In this document: positions 19,500 through 32,951 of the stretch, in pieces
Layout: each line of letters begins with the position of its first letter
Numbering within the stretch: position 1 is the stretch's first letter
From: Eulemur rufifrons
Lineage: Eukaryota; Chordata; Mammalia; Primates; Lemuridae
Direction of reading: 5' to 3'
NCBI RefSeq assembly: GCF_041146395.1
Contig: NC_090984.1
Location: forward strand, 127,910,280 to 127,974,279
DNA length: 64,000 nt
Program-made: the position numbers and the translations under genes
The notes under the pieces: generated by a model
The model's input: the letters and a program-made list of their open reading frames with translations, nothing else
Told to the model about the DNA's origin: nothing
The model's database searches: none

Positions 19500-20520
19500 T
19501 TTCATTTAGAAATTACTCATACAAGGAAGTATTTTAAAATGTGTGCAGTTTGAAGAATTAGAAACACCAGAGAAACCACCACCTCTGCTCAGAGAGAGCA
19601 GAAGCTCCTTGGATAGGCCCCTCCTGCCGGCTCCCGCCACCACCACCAGTGTCCCTAACTCTGTGTTAACCGTTTCCCCGTTTTTGTCTTCATACCGCTC
19701 AGTCCTGTGTATGTGCATCCCTTAAAACACGTTGCTCTGTGCTGCCGGGTTTTGAACTTTACAGAAATGGAATCAGTCTGCAAGTATTCTTTTGTAATGT
19801 GATTCCTTTCTTTGATATTACATTTTTGCAATTAATCCAGACTGATGTGTGAGGCGACAGTTTATTTTTATTGTAGTGCAATAGCCTGTTATATAAACAT
19901 ACGACTATCCGTTCTGCTGCTAATGACCCTTTGTAATGTTTCTGTATTCTGCTCCTGGTGTTACAGTTCCTCTGGCCTGATTATTTTTCACAAATTGAAT
20001 GTTATTTTTATATTTTATAGTTCATGCTTTAATTTTAACTACACTTATGAACTTTGTTCCTTATTCATTCTTACATTTCAGAACTTTCATTTGGGATCTT
20101 TTTTTTTCTTCCTAACATAAACCATTAAGAATTTCTTTTGTCTCAGACTTTGTCTAAAAAAGCCTTTATTTCAATTTCTTCCTTGAAAGGTAAGTAATTC
20201 TAGGCTGAGAGTTAGTATCTCTCAAGACATATTGAAGCTATTGTTCCAGTCATTTGAACTCCGGTGCTGCAGTTAAGAAGTCAGTCGTGAGTCTAACTAC
20301 CACACCTTTATAAATGACGTCTTTTCAAAAATCTATTGACTGTATTTAAGGTTTTCTCTTTCCCTCTAGTAAATTCTGCAGTTCTCACTATAATATGGCT
20401 AAATGTGGATACCTTTTTTGATTTGTTCTTCACTGGGCTTGCTGGATTGAGTACGAGTATCTTTTACCCAGTATCTCTATAAATAGTGATTCTTCCTCAT
20501 TTCCTCTATTATCTCCTTCT
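19500..20520 (-). mobile_element. old LINE-1 (L1M), antisense
   Basis: The plus strand reads like antisense L1M 3' sequence ('ttttgaactttacagaaatgg', 'gcaatagcctgttatataaa') and then antisense ORF1-side sequence ('aagcctttatttcaatttct'). Heavily decayed. Confidence 0.45.
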
Positions 20521-20554
20521 AGAACCATAGCTATATAGATCTGTCAGTGAACTC

Positions 20555-21330
20555 GTATCCAGCATATATAAAGAACTCTGTGACACTTCAGTAAGAATAC
20601 TGAAATAAACCAATTCAGTAAGAAATGGGCAAAGGAACTGAACGGACACTTTGTGAAGGAAGATATCATTGGTCGATAGGCACATTAAAGATGCTAACTT
20701 CAGGAAAATGCAAACTTAAATTTCGTGAGATGCCACTAACAAACCCACTGGAATGACACAAATTTTACAAGACTGACAATACCAGGTGCGGAGAACTTGG
20801 AATTCTCATATACTGCTGGTGGAAATGTAAACTCTTGACTTTGGATAACAGTTGTACTGTTTCTAATAAAGTTAAACATACATTTATCATATGGCCTAGC
20901 AATTCCACTCTTAGGTATTTATCCAAATACACGCCTACACCTGTACATAAAAGCACACTCTATCTTATGTCATGATAACCACACTCTATCTTATGTCATG
21001 ATAACACCCAAATGTCCCTCCAGCCGATAAATGGATTTAGAAAATCATGGTATATATACACACAATGGCCTACTACTCAGCAATGAAAAAGAATGAACCA
21101 CCAACATCTGTAAGCAGATGAATCTCAAAACATGCTGACCAAAAAAGCCAATTGTGGAAAATAATACACTGTATGATTCCACTTATATAAAATTCCAAAG
21201 CAGGCAAAGCTCATCACTGTGACAGAAAGCAAATTGGTTATGGAGTGGGGCGGGAGGGCAGGGTGGGCTGAGCACACAGGAGCACAGGGAACTTCCTGTA
21301 TCTTGACTGAAACGATGGTGACACAGAGGC
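20555..21330 (+). mobile_element. L1M LINE-1, ORF2 3' end
   Basis: 'aagaaatgggcaaaggaact', 'actgctggtggaaatgtaaa', 'caattccactcttaggtatt' and 'aaatgtccctccagccgata' give the order of L1 ORF2. Frames are broken. It contains a 26-bp tandem duplication. Confidence 0.83.
20954..21005 (+). repeat. 26-bp perfect tandem duplication
   Basis: CACACTCTATCTTATGTCAT plus GATAAC occurs at 20954-20979 and again, identical, at 20980-21005, inside the L1M fragment. Confidence 0.95.
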
Positions 21331-21699
21331 ACCCATTTACAGATGAAGTAAGAAAAACGACTTCCTCGAGAAAACACAGCCAGTTAATAGTAGAGCAATA
21401 TTAGCATTAGTCTCGGTCTATTAACATTTTCAATCTTTCTCTCAGAAGGACAAACTGGCTGCAGGAAAAGAGCTCACGTTCACCCAGCGTTTAACAAATA
21501 CTGCTGGGTGAGTGCCACATGCCAGCCACATGCAATAGAGACCCCGACCTCACAGAGATCACAGTGGTGGGAACAGGTTTTAAGGCAGAGGGCAAAGAAC
21601 GCTATGGCACCGCCAACAAGCAATTCAACCACATGGTCTGGTACAGGGGCCCCTAAAGTACCTCCCACAAGAGTTTTTAAGACCTTTAAGTTTAAAGTC
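21331..21699. other. unassigned sequence
   Basis: Short open frames on both strands only. Resembles worn mammalian repeat ('aggcagagggcaaagaacgc') but no family named. Confidence 0.35.
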
Positions 21700-22210
21700 T
21701 AAAGAAGAAGATAGAGTCACAACAAACAATAAGGTAAGGTAGATCCTTACCTAACACATAAAAAGATAACTACAGATGGTTTAAAGACCTAACTATAAAA
21801 CGTAAAACCATAAAGATAGTAAAGGAAAATGTAGGGAATATTGTTGCCTTAAGGACTTCTTAAATAAAATTTCAAAAGCATAAAACAGTAGGCAAACTAG
21901 ACTGAATTTGATCACATCCAAATTAGAATTTTCTGTTCATAAAGAAAACTATGAAAAAAATTAATAAATAGATGACAGAAAAGATATTTACAAAGCATAA
22001 AACCTGTAAAGGAACTGATGTCCAGTGTAACAAGAGCTTCTGCAAGTCAACAGGAAAAGACACAATCCCCGTGGGAAATGGGCAGAAGGCAGTAACAGGC
22101 ACCGGCAGCAAAGGAACCCCAGAACCATATAGGAACACCACGAGCTGCCTAAACCAAATACAGAAATGCAAATTAAAACATCCCTCTGAATGACAAAATT
22201 TGGGCAAGTG
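21700..22210 (+). mobile_element. L1M LINE-1 ORF2 fragment, decayed
   Basis: 'gatccttacctaacacataa', 'cagatggtttaaagacctaa' and 'cacatccaaattagaatttt' match the ORF2 order; no frame is left. Confidence 0.6.
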
Positions 22211-23390
22211 AACATCAAGTATATGCAGATGTACAGGAAAACAAAACCCAATGTGCACAGCGCTACCGAACTTGTAGACTGAGGCATCTTTCATAAGAGC
22301 TTAGTCAAATTAATTACCCATATGCATATGGTATCACCAAGGAGGAATTCCTTCTGGACGTACATCCCAGTGAGTGGCCGTGAAGAGCTGGGGCAACGCA
22401 CAGTCATCCGTGCCGGAGGGAAGCTGGAGACACTCACCTGCGTGTCCACAGTAGGGAAATAATTCAAAGCACGGGGAAAGGGTATGATGCGAGGAGACAC
22501 GGAGCATGGCGAAAACACCCAGGTTATCCTAGCATGCGACGGTGATGGCATGGCGAAGAAAAAGGCAGAGGACACTCCCCTTAGGGTTGTAGACAGAGCC
22601 AGATGAGGTCATGCACGGGAAGTGCCCAGTCCCTTGCCCTTAGTCCTATGACAGTAATTCCTGCTACTTGGTATAGGTACCCCCTAAGCTTTCACCTCAC
22701 TGTTTATTTATTTGTGCAGCTGGAGCACGGAGCTTTGTTAGGAGAACTTAATAGAAGATGCAGCGGCACCGTGAGAGCCTGGGGGAAGCGAGGCCTCCGC
22801 AGTCTCGCGGGTCCTGTGTGCACAGCGGCTGCTCCCCGCGTTGCTGCAGGCGGGACAAGCCTCACCCCACCCGCATCTCCATCTGTGCATCTATAGAATG
22901 GAATTGTTAAAGCCAATGCCATGGGGCTGATTTGAGGGTAAATGAGACAATGTAAACCTCGTAACAAGTGTTCGTTCCCCTCGCTTCTCCTCCCTCCCAG
23001 ACATGTGAAGGTGCCGTCTCACCAGGGGGAGCCCCGAGCACCATCACATGTTGCGGTGGCCACGCAACAACATGGAAGAAGACTCAGCCATGCTGAGACA
23101 ACACACACCTATACAGAAAATGACTAGAAAGAAGAAAATCAAAGTGAGGACCTTACTTGAATTTGGGTAGAGAAATTATAGGTGGTTATTTTTCTGTTTT
23201 TCTATTTTCCGAGTATCCTATAATATGGTTACGTTACTTTTAGAAATGGAATATTTCATGGCAAACAAATATTTTACTTTAAAATTGCATTGAACAAAAA
23301 GTGTTAAACTTTAAAACCTAAACAGCATCTTTATAGATCCTCCATCAATTGAGTTAATTTTAAAATTCTAGAATATATTCTGAAGCACTA
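22211..23390. other. unassigned sequence with a short GC-rich patch
   Basis: 22745-22870 is GC-rich with several CpGs. No exon or promoter set is convincing. The rest is not recognised. Confidence 0.4.
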
Positions 23391-23394
23391 GGTT

Positions 23395-23560
23395 CTTCTT
23401 AATTCTAACACTTAACGTGGGACAAATAATTTACTCTGAGAGCCGCATTCTTCCCCTATAAAGTGGGGCTAACTTTAACTCACAGTTGTGAGGATGAAAT
23501 GAGATAATATGTAAGTACCATGGAGATGATCATGTTTTGAAAACTTCAAAGTTTGCAAAG
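23395..23560 (+). repeat. MIR SINE fragment
   Basis: 'ataaagtggggctaacttta' and 'gtgaggatgaaatgagataa' in MIR order. Confidence 0.65.
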
Positions 23561-23609
23561 ATATAAATATAAACCCATTAAATACCAGAAGAAAAAATTT
23601 TAAATGTTT

Positions 23610-23840
23610 AGTAGCTTGAACTCCAACATCAGATAGACCTACATTCAAATTTTAGCTCTGCCACCAACAACCTGGATGACTTTGGGCAATCTACTTCACC
23701 TTCTTACTACAGCATCTTCTCAGCAGTGTGGGGGTAACGACAACATGCCTGTGTTGCTGTGAAAATTAAATAACTTACTTATATAAAGCCCAGTGCTTGT
23801 CAGAAAATAATGGCTCATTTAATGTTACCAATTATAATCC
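23610..23840 (+). repeat. MIR SINE
   Basis: 'tttagctctgccaccaacaa', 'gactttgggcaatctacttc' and 'tgtgaaaattaaataactta' in MIR order. Confidence 0.75.
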
Positions 23841-24182
23841 TCCTTAAAACCACTTCTGCAGTTAATGAAACTGAATATTATTATTAATGTCCCAATCACT
23901 ATTTCACATTAATATACAAAAAGAGAAAAGACATTTTCCCTACTCTTAAGGTTCTCACAGTCAATAAAAAAAATGGAAATATATTTCAAAGATCATAGGA
24001 GACTTCAATAACTAATAAAATCAAATTTTATATCTATTACTAGGGGAACAAAGAGAAAGAGGAACAGGATTGGCTACAATGAGGAATGTATCAAAATCTC
24101 AAAGGAGATCATATTTGAGTTGGATCTTGAAAGCCTGGGTATGATTTTGTCCATTAATGAAGGAAAAATACAAAATTAAAAA

Positions 24183-24345
24183 TCTAAGCCAGGCATGATG
24201 GCACACGCTTGTAATCCCAGCTACTCAGGAGGGTGAAGTAGGAGGATCATTTGAATCCAAGAGTTTGAGTCCAGGCTGGGCAACCTAGCGAGATGCCATC
24301 TCTTAAAAAAAAAAAAAGAAAGAAAGAAAAAAAAGAAAAAAGCCA
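24183..24345 (+). mobile_element. Alu monomer, sense
   Basis: Single arm from 'agccaggcatgatggcacac' to an A-rich tail with GAAA repeats. Confidence 0.82.
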
Positions 24346-25009
24346 TAGAGTGCTCAGGCCATTGACACTTGTCTCATCAGATGGAATACTGAGAGGGGAA
24401 AGGCTAGCTGTAAACAAGAAGAAAGAAATATCATGATCTAATTGTGAAGAGCTTTATACAAATGCCCTGCTCCATTATTTGGACTTTATGCACAATAGGG
24501 AAATCAAAAGAGGATTTAAGAACACAATCAGACCTAAAATTTAGAAAAATAACTGGTAAAATTAAGTTGACTTAACGGTGTCAGGAAAGACTTCTCAGGA
24601 GATGACACTTGAAAGAGGAGTCTGGGAAGGTCATCCCAGGTGGCATGTGGGAGACACAGACCTGAGGACCTGCCAAGCGTATCTCTGATTTCTGGAGCAT
24701 AGCAGAGTGGGGGGTGGCAGAGGTGATGTGGAAGACACGGGCCGAGACAGCGACACCTTTGCACAGGAATGGGGGCTTCGAGGGCAAGAGAGAAAGGCCT
24801 GCGATGGTAGAGCGATCTGAGATGACATTGTGGAAAAACAGGGACTGGAGGAACAGGCAGGAAATCACAAGAGTGAAAACCCAGCCCAGAAGAGGGAAGA
24901 GCAGATGGACTCAAGAGACATTTGAGGGGACCATTCAGTCTAGCCTGAGAAGGAAAAAAATGAGTATGTTCTACTTTTTACCATTTCCCTATTCAAAAAG
25001 CACTCACTA
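24346..25009. repeat. worn mammalian repeat, possibly L2-related
   Basis: 'tggactttatgcacaatagg' and 'agaggatttaagaacacaat' recall a common ancient repeat. Open frames near 24534-25031 on both strands have no domain and are not taken as genes. Confidence 0.35.
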
Positions 25010-25365
25010 TTCCCCTCTACCTATGGATTAAAATGTCAATGCTAGCATTCTCAAGGCCTTCCTAGTCTGACCCTCCCTGCCTTTTTATCCACTTTTCCTT
25101 AAACCCCACAGTCCCTCTACTTGGACTCTCCTCTCTGCCGTGTCAAACCCTACACAACCACTGAGGCCTGACTAATTCCATGCCACCCACAGGGCCTTCC
25201 GAGCTCTCCTGGTGTCTCTCCCCTCAAACAAAGCCTCCAGTGTTGTAAATTAATAAACCCTCATCATGTGGTAATGACCCTCTCCTATTACTAGGTACTA
25301 CTGTCTCATTCTTTAACAGCTGTTTACATTTCTATGTGCCTTGTCTGTATGTTTCCTTCACAGAA
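25010..25365 (+). repeat. L2 LINE 3' part
   Basis: 'aaggccttcctagtctgacc' and a run of 'ctccctgcc'-like wording, then 'tctcattctttaacagctg', in the order of L2 3' ends. Confidence 0.55.
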
Positions 25366-25602
25366 CTGCAAAGAAATGTCAAGCACACGAAAACACCTAG
25401 ACAACAATCCAAAGCAAGATGAATGTCAGAAGATTTTGGCATCCTGGAAAAAACTCACCATGGACTTTGGTTATTCAGAATTAGCTACTTCTTGTATAAG
25501 ACTATCTTGTAAAATAAAATAGTAATGATAACAGTGGTAAAGTATACCTGCCAATCCACTTTCACAATAAGATATGTAAGAGAATAAATCAATATAGATT
25601 GA

Positions 25603-26503
25603 TGTTGAGCCTAAGAATACTGAGTTATAGAAATGCTGCCTGTATTTCTGGAGACAAGATTTGATTTCAGAAGTCAAATAAGGCTTTGCCTTAAAGAAAA
25701 AAATAAATGTGTTAGTTGAAAAGCTGCCTCCTCTCAGGAGGGCATCTCGCTGGTCAGTAGAAGCTGCACTTCAAAGAGACAGCTGTAAACTGGGCCTTTG
25801 GTTCTCACCTGTTTTGAAAGACAAGGCATGCCTTTTCCTTAGAACCAAAAGGTTGCCGGAGCTGACAGGTAGACCCCCAGAGATGAGAGCTGATCATATA
25901 GATATGCTAATGCCCAAGCCGGGCCCAGATGGTACCATGCGGTTCAAGTAATTAACACAAAGCACAGCTCATGTTGACTTCTGGGATGATCTCTGTCCCC
26001 AAGAACACAATCACCCGGAGCAAAGATGTCTCTGTTTGTTGCTAAAGTAATAGCCTTATCATAAAACTTACAAGTTTGCCCCAAGATGATTTTTTAACTC
26101 ATTGTTCCCCTAGTTGGAGTTAGTTAAAGGATCTGTAGTAGCCTTTTAGGAGACTTTGACCCTAAAGCAAACTGCCTGTTAGTATGCAAATCCTGTTGCC
26201 TTTGGCAACGGGGAGCCTGTATGTACCCTATAAAATACCTGTGTGGAGTTTCAGTCAGGGATATATTTGATGCGGGTAAAAATATATCCATCCAGATACA
26301 TTCCTTTATTTATTTATTTTCATAAACCTTTACTTTATAAACTATATCTTTGGCTCTGTGTATTATTATTGCCATTACTTTATCTTTTATTTCTGTTTCC
26401 TACCATATTTTTCATCCTTTGCGATGACCCCTGCCTGAGAGACCTGATCGGAACAAAGAGGAAAAAAAAACCTCTTTGTGGGGAGTGTAGCTAACTCTCC
26501 GCA
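25603..26503 (+). repeat. solo LTR of the same betaretrovirus-like family
   Basis: 901 bp from TGTTGAGCC to CTCTCCGCA, flanked by perfect GATTGA repeats (25597-25602 and 26504-26509). It aligns end to end with the proviral 3' LTR at 9495-10464, except for the duplicated end there. Octamer 26184-26191 and TATA box 26229-26235 are present. It arose by recombination between the two LTRs of a former provirus. No internal viral sequence remains. Confidence 0.93.
25709..25951 (+). other. U3 open frame in the solo LTR
   Basis: 80 codons, counterpart of the frame at 9525-9842. It opens with GTG, not ATG, because an extra A upstream shifts the frame. Probably not translated. Confidence 0.25.
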
Positions 26504-26525
26504 GATTGAAAGGAGAATACAATGA

Positions 26526-26554
26526 GTAATTCCAAGAAGAATCCTTGGAATTAC
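26526..26554. repeat. perfect 11-bp inverted repeat
   Basis: GTAATTCCAAG (26526-26536) and CTTGGAATTAC (26544-26554) with a 7-nt loop, just beyond the solo LTR. Confidence 0.9.
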
Positions 26555-28589
26555 ATAAGCAGCATAATAACTGGTAGTTTTTCAAACTAACTTATTTACA
26601 AAGAAGTAACTTAGGAATGGCCATTCTCCTCCTCTCTAATAATTCTAAGACAGAGAGACATAGCAAACTTTAACTTAAATAAACTGTTCCTGGAAATTGG
26701 GCTTCAACGAGTTAAATTATAATACATATAAAAAGAAATAATATGCACCTAGTTGCAACTTCAAAGTCAACATACACACGAAGAGGACTTACAGTTTGGG
26801 CTTATATATATCTGTAGTGACAGGAAGAACTCCAGGAGAACTCAGAAATTTCAATGCCAAACATGTCACAAGAGGTCAGAGGTCACATTTTTCTAACTGG
26901 GGTTTGACCCTAAAGTAAGCAATACACGTAATTAACTGATGCCTTATTCTGAAACATTAACTTGAATGGGACTAGTCTACCAATCCACTGTTAGTCTAAT
27001 CATGCTAGTCACAATGTGATCACCTCTAGAAACAAAGTCAAAGTTACTCAAGACAGAAAGGAAACATACAGGTTGACTATTTTGATTGCTTTTTCCCAGT
27101 AGTCAATAAAAAATAAGTTAACCTCCCCAATCACACTGCCTAGGTAATAATGCCAGTAGAGACTAGTAAAAAATCCATATCTGTTTCAAAAGCATGTCTT
27201 TAAACTATAACTATTACTTAAAATAATTATAAACTTCTAATGCCATGTTATAACTACCCAAATTAGATGTGCATAATTTGTTTGGATTAAAGAAGAAAAG
27301 AAAGTGATATATGTAACTTGATTTTATTGGACATTAAACTATACATGGTATTTAGGGAAATAACATGACAATGAGTTATGAATCATTAGGAATCTGCATG
27401 ATTGAAGGATTAAATTTCACTTGTTACTGATTTTTTGTTATAGGATTCTTCACCCTTTATATCTTGATTAGAAATCTGTAAAACAAGGGCTAACATCATC
27501 TTAAGCATAAAAATATTTTGTAAATATTTAATAGAAATGTTAAGTAACTGAGTATTTCAAAGCTTTAATGACACCTATCCAAAGTACATAAAAGTGATGA
27601 ATTCATGTGACAACTATAGTGTTACAGACATTTAAACTGAAAAGAGGATTACTATTACCTATGCGTATCTTCATACAACCCTCAACTGACTACCATATTT
27701 CCTTTTTTAATGATAAAATGACTCAACTGTTTCAATTTTATGATGATAAACATTAGAAGACATCCTTCCATTTCTAGAAATGTAAAATGTTTTTACTGAG
27801 AGGCCAAAATTCGTGCTTATTTAGTTCCCAAGTGAAGTCATCTATAGAATTTATGTTATCATTAATTTATAAACATGAGCTTTAAACCAGAGGGACAGCT
27901 TCACCATTAATCAAAACATCAGACTTTATCCCAGATATGTATTTTGAGCTCAGATTGATCTTTTCAGTAAAAATACTTTCCATAGCAAAATAATAAAACC
28001 TGTGAAAGAAGTTTCCCTTAGGTATATTTTTTTAAAGATTTGAATTATTGAATAAATCTCAGCAGTGATTCTGTAACTTACAGCACCTTTCCTACTTTCT
28101 TGGATACACTAGCAGTTCTTTTAAACAAGGAAAATTAAAAGAAAGTGGTAAAAAGGACTCAGAACACTCTTTCCTGGGGAGGTGTCATGGACAGGTACTG
28201 CTATGAACTCTGAATGGTGGATATCATCACACTTAGGTGGAATAAACATCTAGAATGAACACAGATACATACTCCTATTTTGTTATTGAGATAAAAAGAT
28301 TATTATTAGTTGCTAAGAGTTCAATCAATTATGAGGATCTGAGGCTTAACTGCTTTAAAAGGCCACAAATTCTACTCGTGGAATTTCCTTTTAAAATTGC
28401 AACGTCAGTCTTACTACATTAAGGATCCTGTATTTGATGGTGATATTGCTGTGGATTCTGTGGTGTCTAGCGTTATATACAAACATGAAGAACATGCCTT
28501 GGGTTTGTTTCTGCTAAAAGGGATTTTTATTTTATTGCTTTTAGCTCTGCTTTTGAACTTCAGAAAATATCCAGTGCCTTTAGCAACAA
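26555..28589. other. long stretch without recognised gene or repeat
   Basis: AT-rich, with no open frame above about 80 codons apart from one (28397-28648) that runs into the following Alu. It may be unique or intronic sequence. Confidence 0.45.
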
Positions 28590-28903
<314 letters not shown>

Positions 28904-28939
28904 CAACTTTTTTTTTTTTTTTAAAGAAAAATCACAAGA

Positions 28940-30040
28940 TTGTTGTCAGCTGGGAAGATGGTGGAGGTAACAGTTTTAAACTCACCCCCAAACCTCCTAG
29001 ACAGAGTTACTGGAAGAGTAGCAAACAAAACAAAGCAAAAGACCCTGGGATAACATATACAGTACCAAAAAAATTAAGCCATAAGGAGTCCTGTGAATCC
29101 CAAAATTTGAGCAGTCAGGACAAATCTGCAAGAGCTACAGTTGCAATCGGTACTGACAGCTACAGAGGACAAGGAGGGACACGACGGGGAATCTAGGGGA
29201 GCTGAGCACAGGAGGACCAAACTCGCAGCTGCAATGGACGGGGTGAGACACCCTCACGTGAGACGATCCACAGTAACGCACGGATCCATGGCAAAGTCCC
29301 AAGGAGCTGGAGCACGACAGCCCTCTGACACTCAAAATTAGGCAAAGCTCCCTTCCATGACAAAGCCCCATATCATAGAGAAGTGTGAGGAATTAAAGTA
29401 TCAAATACTACTGGAGTCAGTTAAAAAGACCTTTAGTATAAGAAAGGGTGGTTCAAGGAAAAATGGGGGAAAGAGAGAAAAACCTAGGAAATCTCAAGAA
29501 ATATGAGGCCATATTTTTAGCACTTCATAAAACTGGCATAAGAAGAGCATTAGAGCCATGAATCTAGTAAAAGGATACAGACCCACTTCTCCCTGCTACA
29601 AGTTTGGGAAAACAGATTTTCACACCAGAATGACAACAGGAAGGACTGCGGCTCACAGGACAGAGTGACACCCTTATGATGAAAGCGTGTCAGAAAGATA
29701 TGCCTGTAAAACAGAAGAAAACCAGGGTCCACTGTTTCAAGAAATGAGAAAAGACATTAAGAAAATGATATAATAGGAAAGCTGTAAATCAGAATTAGAA
29801 AAACTCAGGAATGAGTTAAACATTTGAAGTAAATGGAAAAGAAATCACTTCAAATGTGAAGTCTAAACTAGAAGCTACACAAGAGTGATTATACAGCAGA
29901 TAATAACAGATAAACAGAAGTTGCAAAGAATGAAAAAATTAAAAATCAAAAAGAAAAAAGATGAAAAGAATTCAATTGAAAATTACAAGCACAGAAGACA
30001 GGAAGAGAAGACTAAACACACTAAGACAGGCCTCAAATAA
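28940..30040 (+). mobile_element. old LINE-1 or HAL1 5' region with ORF1 remnant
   Basis: It starts 'gggaagatggtggaggtaac', like an L1 5' end. ORF1-like wording follows ('gaaaagacattaagaaaatg', 'agaattagaaaaactcagga', 'gatgaaaagaattcaattga'). Broken throughout. Confidence 0.5.
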
Positions 30041-30309
30041 TAAAAACTAAATATATATAATAGTAATATAATCATAACTATCTATAATTTTAAGTTTCTT
30101 ATTCTCAGATAGCTGTGTATATAATGTTGCATAAAACAGTGACTAATTATATGATATTCTAAAACTTTATTGTACATGATATCCACGATTCTCACCATGT
30201 CAGAGGAGAGGTAAGATTTTAGATAGAAGAGATACATAAAACCCAGTAGCCATAAATTTGAATGGAAAATATCAGTATGAATTAATGAGGTGTTTTTATC
30301 TTTTAAAAG

Positions 30310-31150
30310 TCTATTGATTTCCTAACTCTGTCCATTCCAAGGCCTACAGAGACAACACAGTAGCAACACGGAGTGGCCAGAAAGTACTGTTGAAATACAA
30401 TTTCAAACTAAAAGAAACCGGAGCCCCTGGAAGAAACTAGTGGTTTAGGACGTGTACAAAATGGGACTTAAACCTTGTCACCCGAGAAAGCAGCAACGAA
30501 CTTCAGGAGCCAACACAGAGGCTCCCTCCCGCTGGTCAAAGATGGGAAAACCTCAGCATCAGTAAGGGTTTTGTCAAAAACAGACTCAAGTATCTCAAGT
30601 GTATTTAAGTCCATGGATTGCAAATGACAACTAAAAGAAAAAACCTAGCTGGTTACCACTGAGGGATGCTATTTTGAAAACTGATAAATACATAAAGAGA
30701 AGGATAAACACTTCTCCTACTTTTCCCATGTGAACCATACCACAGCGTGACCAAATAGCAGATAATGGGAAGCCTATGTCCTTACAGAAGCATTCTAGTT
30801 AGCAAAGGAAAGATAAAATTAGATTACCACCATTTTGCAATTCTAATGAATTACTGGATCTAGCATCAATAGCTACATATACCACAAAACGAGACGACTG
30901 ACACATGTGCCTCCTGAAAACACAACTCTCCGCAGCCTGTGCAGCAGCCTCGACCCACCCACAGCCCCTGGACCAACCATCAATTTCCAGGAAATACAGA
31001 GGACTGAGCAGCAGGTCAAACTGGACCACAGGGCTGCGATCCTCGAAAGCCAGACTGCGAGAAACCAAATGACCCAGTTTCCCCAATCAATAAATCCCAA
31101 ATGAAAGCCACAACAAAAAAGATGAATGAGAAATCCATGGATCAAAAGAA
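30310..31150 (+). mobile_element. probable old LINE-1 3' UTR
   Basis: 'ctgagggatgctattttgaa', 'agaaggataaacacttctcc' and 'ctggaccacagggctgcgat' are familiar from old L1 3' regions. Subfamily not assigned; open frames inside are not taken as genes. Confidence 0.4.
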
Positions 31151-31199
31151 CAGAAACAAGCAGAACGAAGCCATTATACCAAAGTAAACGATAATGTTT

Positions 31200-32936
31200 A
31201 GGATGCAGGATGCAGGACTGCCTAAGAGGCGGTCACACCAAACCCCATAACTTTGAATGCATGACTCAAACTATGTAGCTTTCAATTTTTTTTTATAATG
31301 GAGTCACCAGTCAAAATAAAGAGCGAAACTTAATGACAACATATGCAATCCTAACAATAATTCTTCTGCAGCCTTCTGTAACTTCAGCCATTTCTAAAGT
31401 TTAAAAGTCACCTCTATGTTCAGACTTAACTGTAAATAAGCAGAACAACTTGACTTAAAATGAATCCAAGGCTTGAAAGTACAGAATAGGAATATCAGGC
31501 TTTACAGCAAAAGATTGGACTTCCTGTCCTCGTCCCTTGCCACTTCCTAACTGACCTCAGGCAAGCGCAGCAGGCAAGAAGCAAAGGCACTGGGTCAGGC
31601 AGTTCTCTGCACAGTCCCCCCTGGAGCCAACTGTCCAGCAGGGAGATAGTCACGACTGTGACTGATGCTGGGAAAGAAGCACAGAACGCTCAGACGTGAG
31701 CCACTGTGATGGGAGGAAATGCCGCACAGCTCTCAGAGGGGACGAGGCAGAGGACACACGGGGAACCCCTCCTGAGCACTTAACCTCGGGTTTGCTTCCT
31801 TTCTTTTCGTCCATCTTTATATGACACTAATAAAACTAAGACCATTTACTAGGTAAAATAAATTTATTGATATTTAATTTAGGAGCTATAGAACTCACAA
31901 CATGAAGGAAGATAACCCTTGGCATCATTTAAGGCTACACTGATGAAGCAAGGAGAGAAAGGAACACTTACCGACAAGCCGCGATACAACAGGAGAAGGC
32001 GTGTGCAATCCTGTTTAACAACCTTTGCATCTTTTGCCACAGTTTAACTTGTGCGCACACAGGTGCTGTGATAATCCAACAGACCTCTGCACCCGGCACT
32101 GTGGGGTTAATTCTCTGACTCCCACAGGGCAGGTGGTCACAACCTAACAGCAACATTCACTAGGAGAGTCTGACAGCTTCCTAGGGAACATCCCTAGAGC
32201 TTCTAGAAGGATGCTACATGTGAGATCTAGAAAGATGCCACACGTGAGAAAAAGGAGTAGTGTGAAAAACTGAAATGGTTCGGTGAAGCTTACATGATTT
32301 TAATTTTTAAAAACGAATCCAAAGAACAATATTGCATTTCAGCAGCCTTCTGTGAGCAATTTTGATACACAAAAACTGTTTTGTTAAAAGTCTCAACCAT
32401 AAGAAAATACTACTTTTAAGTCTTCAAGATTTTTTAAATGTTTGTATTATCAACATCACCTCTCTGTAATTTGTATTTAGCTACCACACCTCAAATTATT
32501 TGCTTTAATTAAAAATATAATAATTAAAACCACGTACTTTTTATTCTTATTTTTCATACAGTATTATTGTTCCTTCCACTAAGCTACAGGAGCTAAGAGT
32601 TGTGCATGGTCAGCTTTAAAGTATTCTGAGCGTGAGTGTAGAGTCAGAGCCACACAGAGCCTGAACCCTTTCTCTATCTTCTGTTCCTTCCCTTGCAGGT
32701 AATTTTATGATCTCCACCAGAATACAGGGAAGGGACAAAAATATATGTAATTCAATTTTGTTACTTATTAACAAAGGCCAAAAAAAAAGCATTTAAGTGA
32801 GCTTTTGTAAATTATCTGTTTTCCATTTTTACACATAGCATTTAAAGAATATGGAGATATAGGTATAAAGAAATTTTATCTAAATTAACAACAACAACAA
32901 CAACAACAACGAAACCAACCTCCAAACATTTAAAAA
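31200..32936. other. unassigned sequence with a (CAA)n tract
   Basis: No convincing gene. A CAA/ACA microsatellite lies at about 32887-32912. One exon-like block on the minus strand (31971-32150) has a good donor but no recognised product. Confidence 0.4.
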
Positions 32937-32951
32937 GATAAATTTGGCTTT

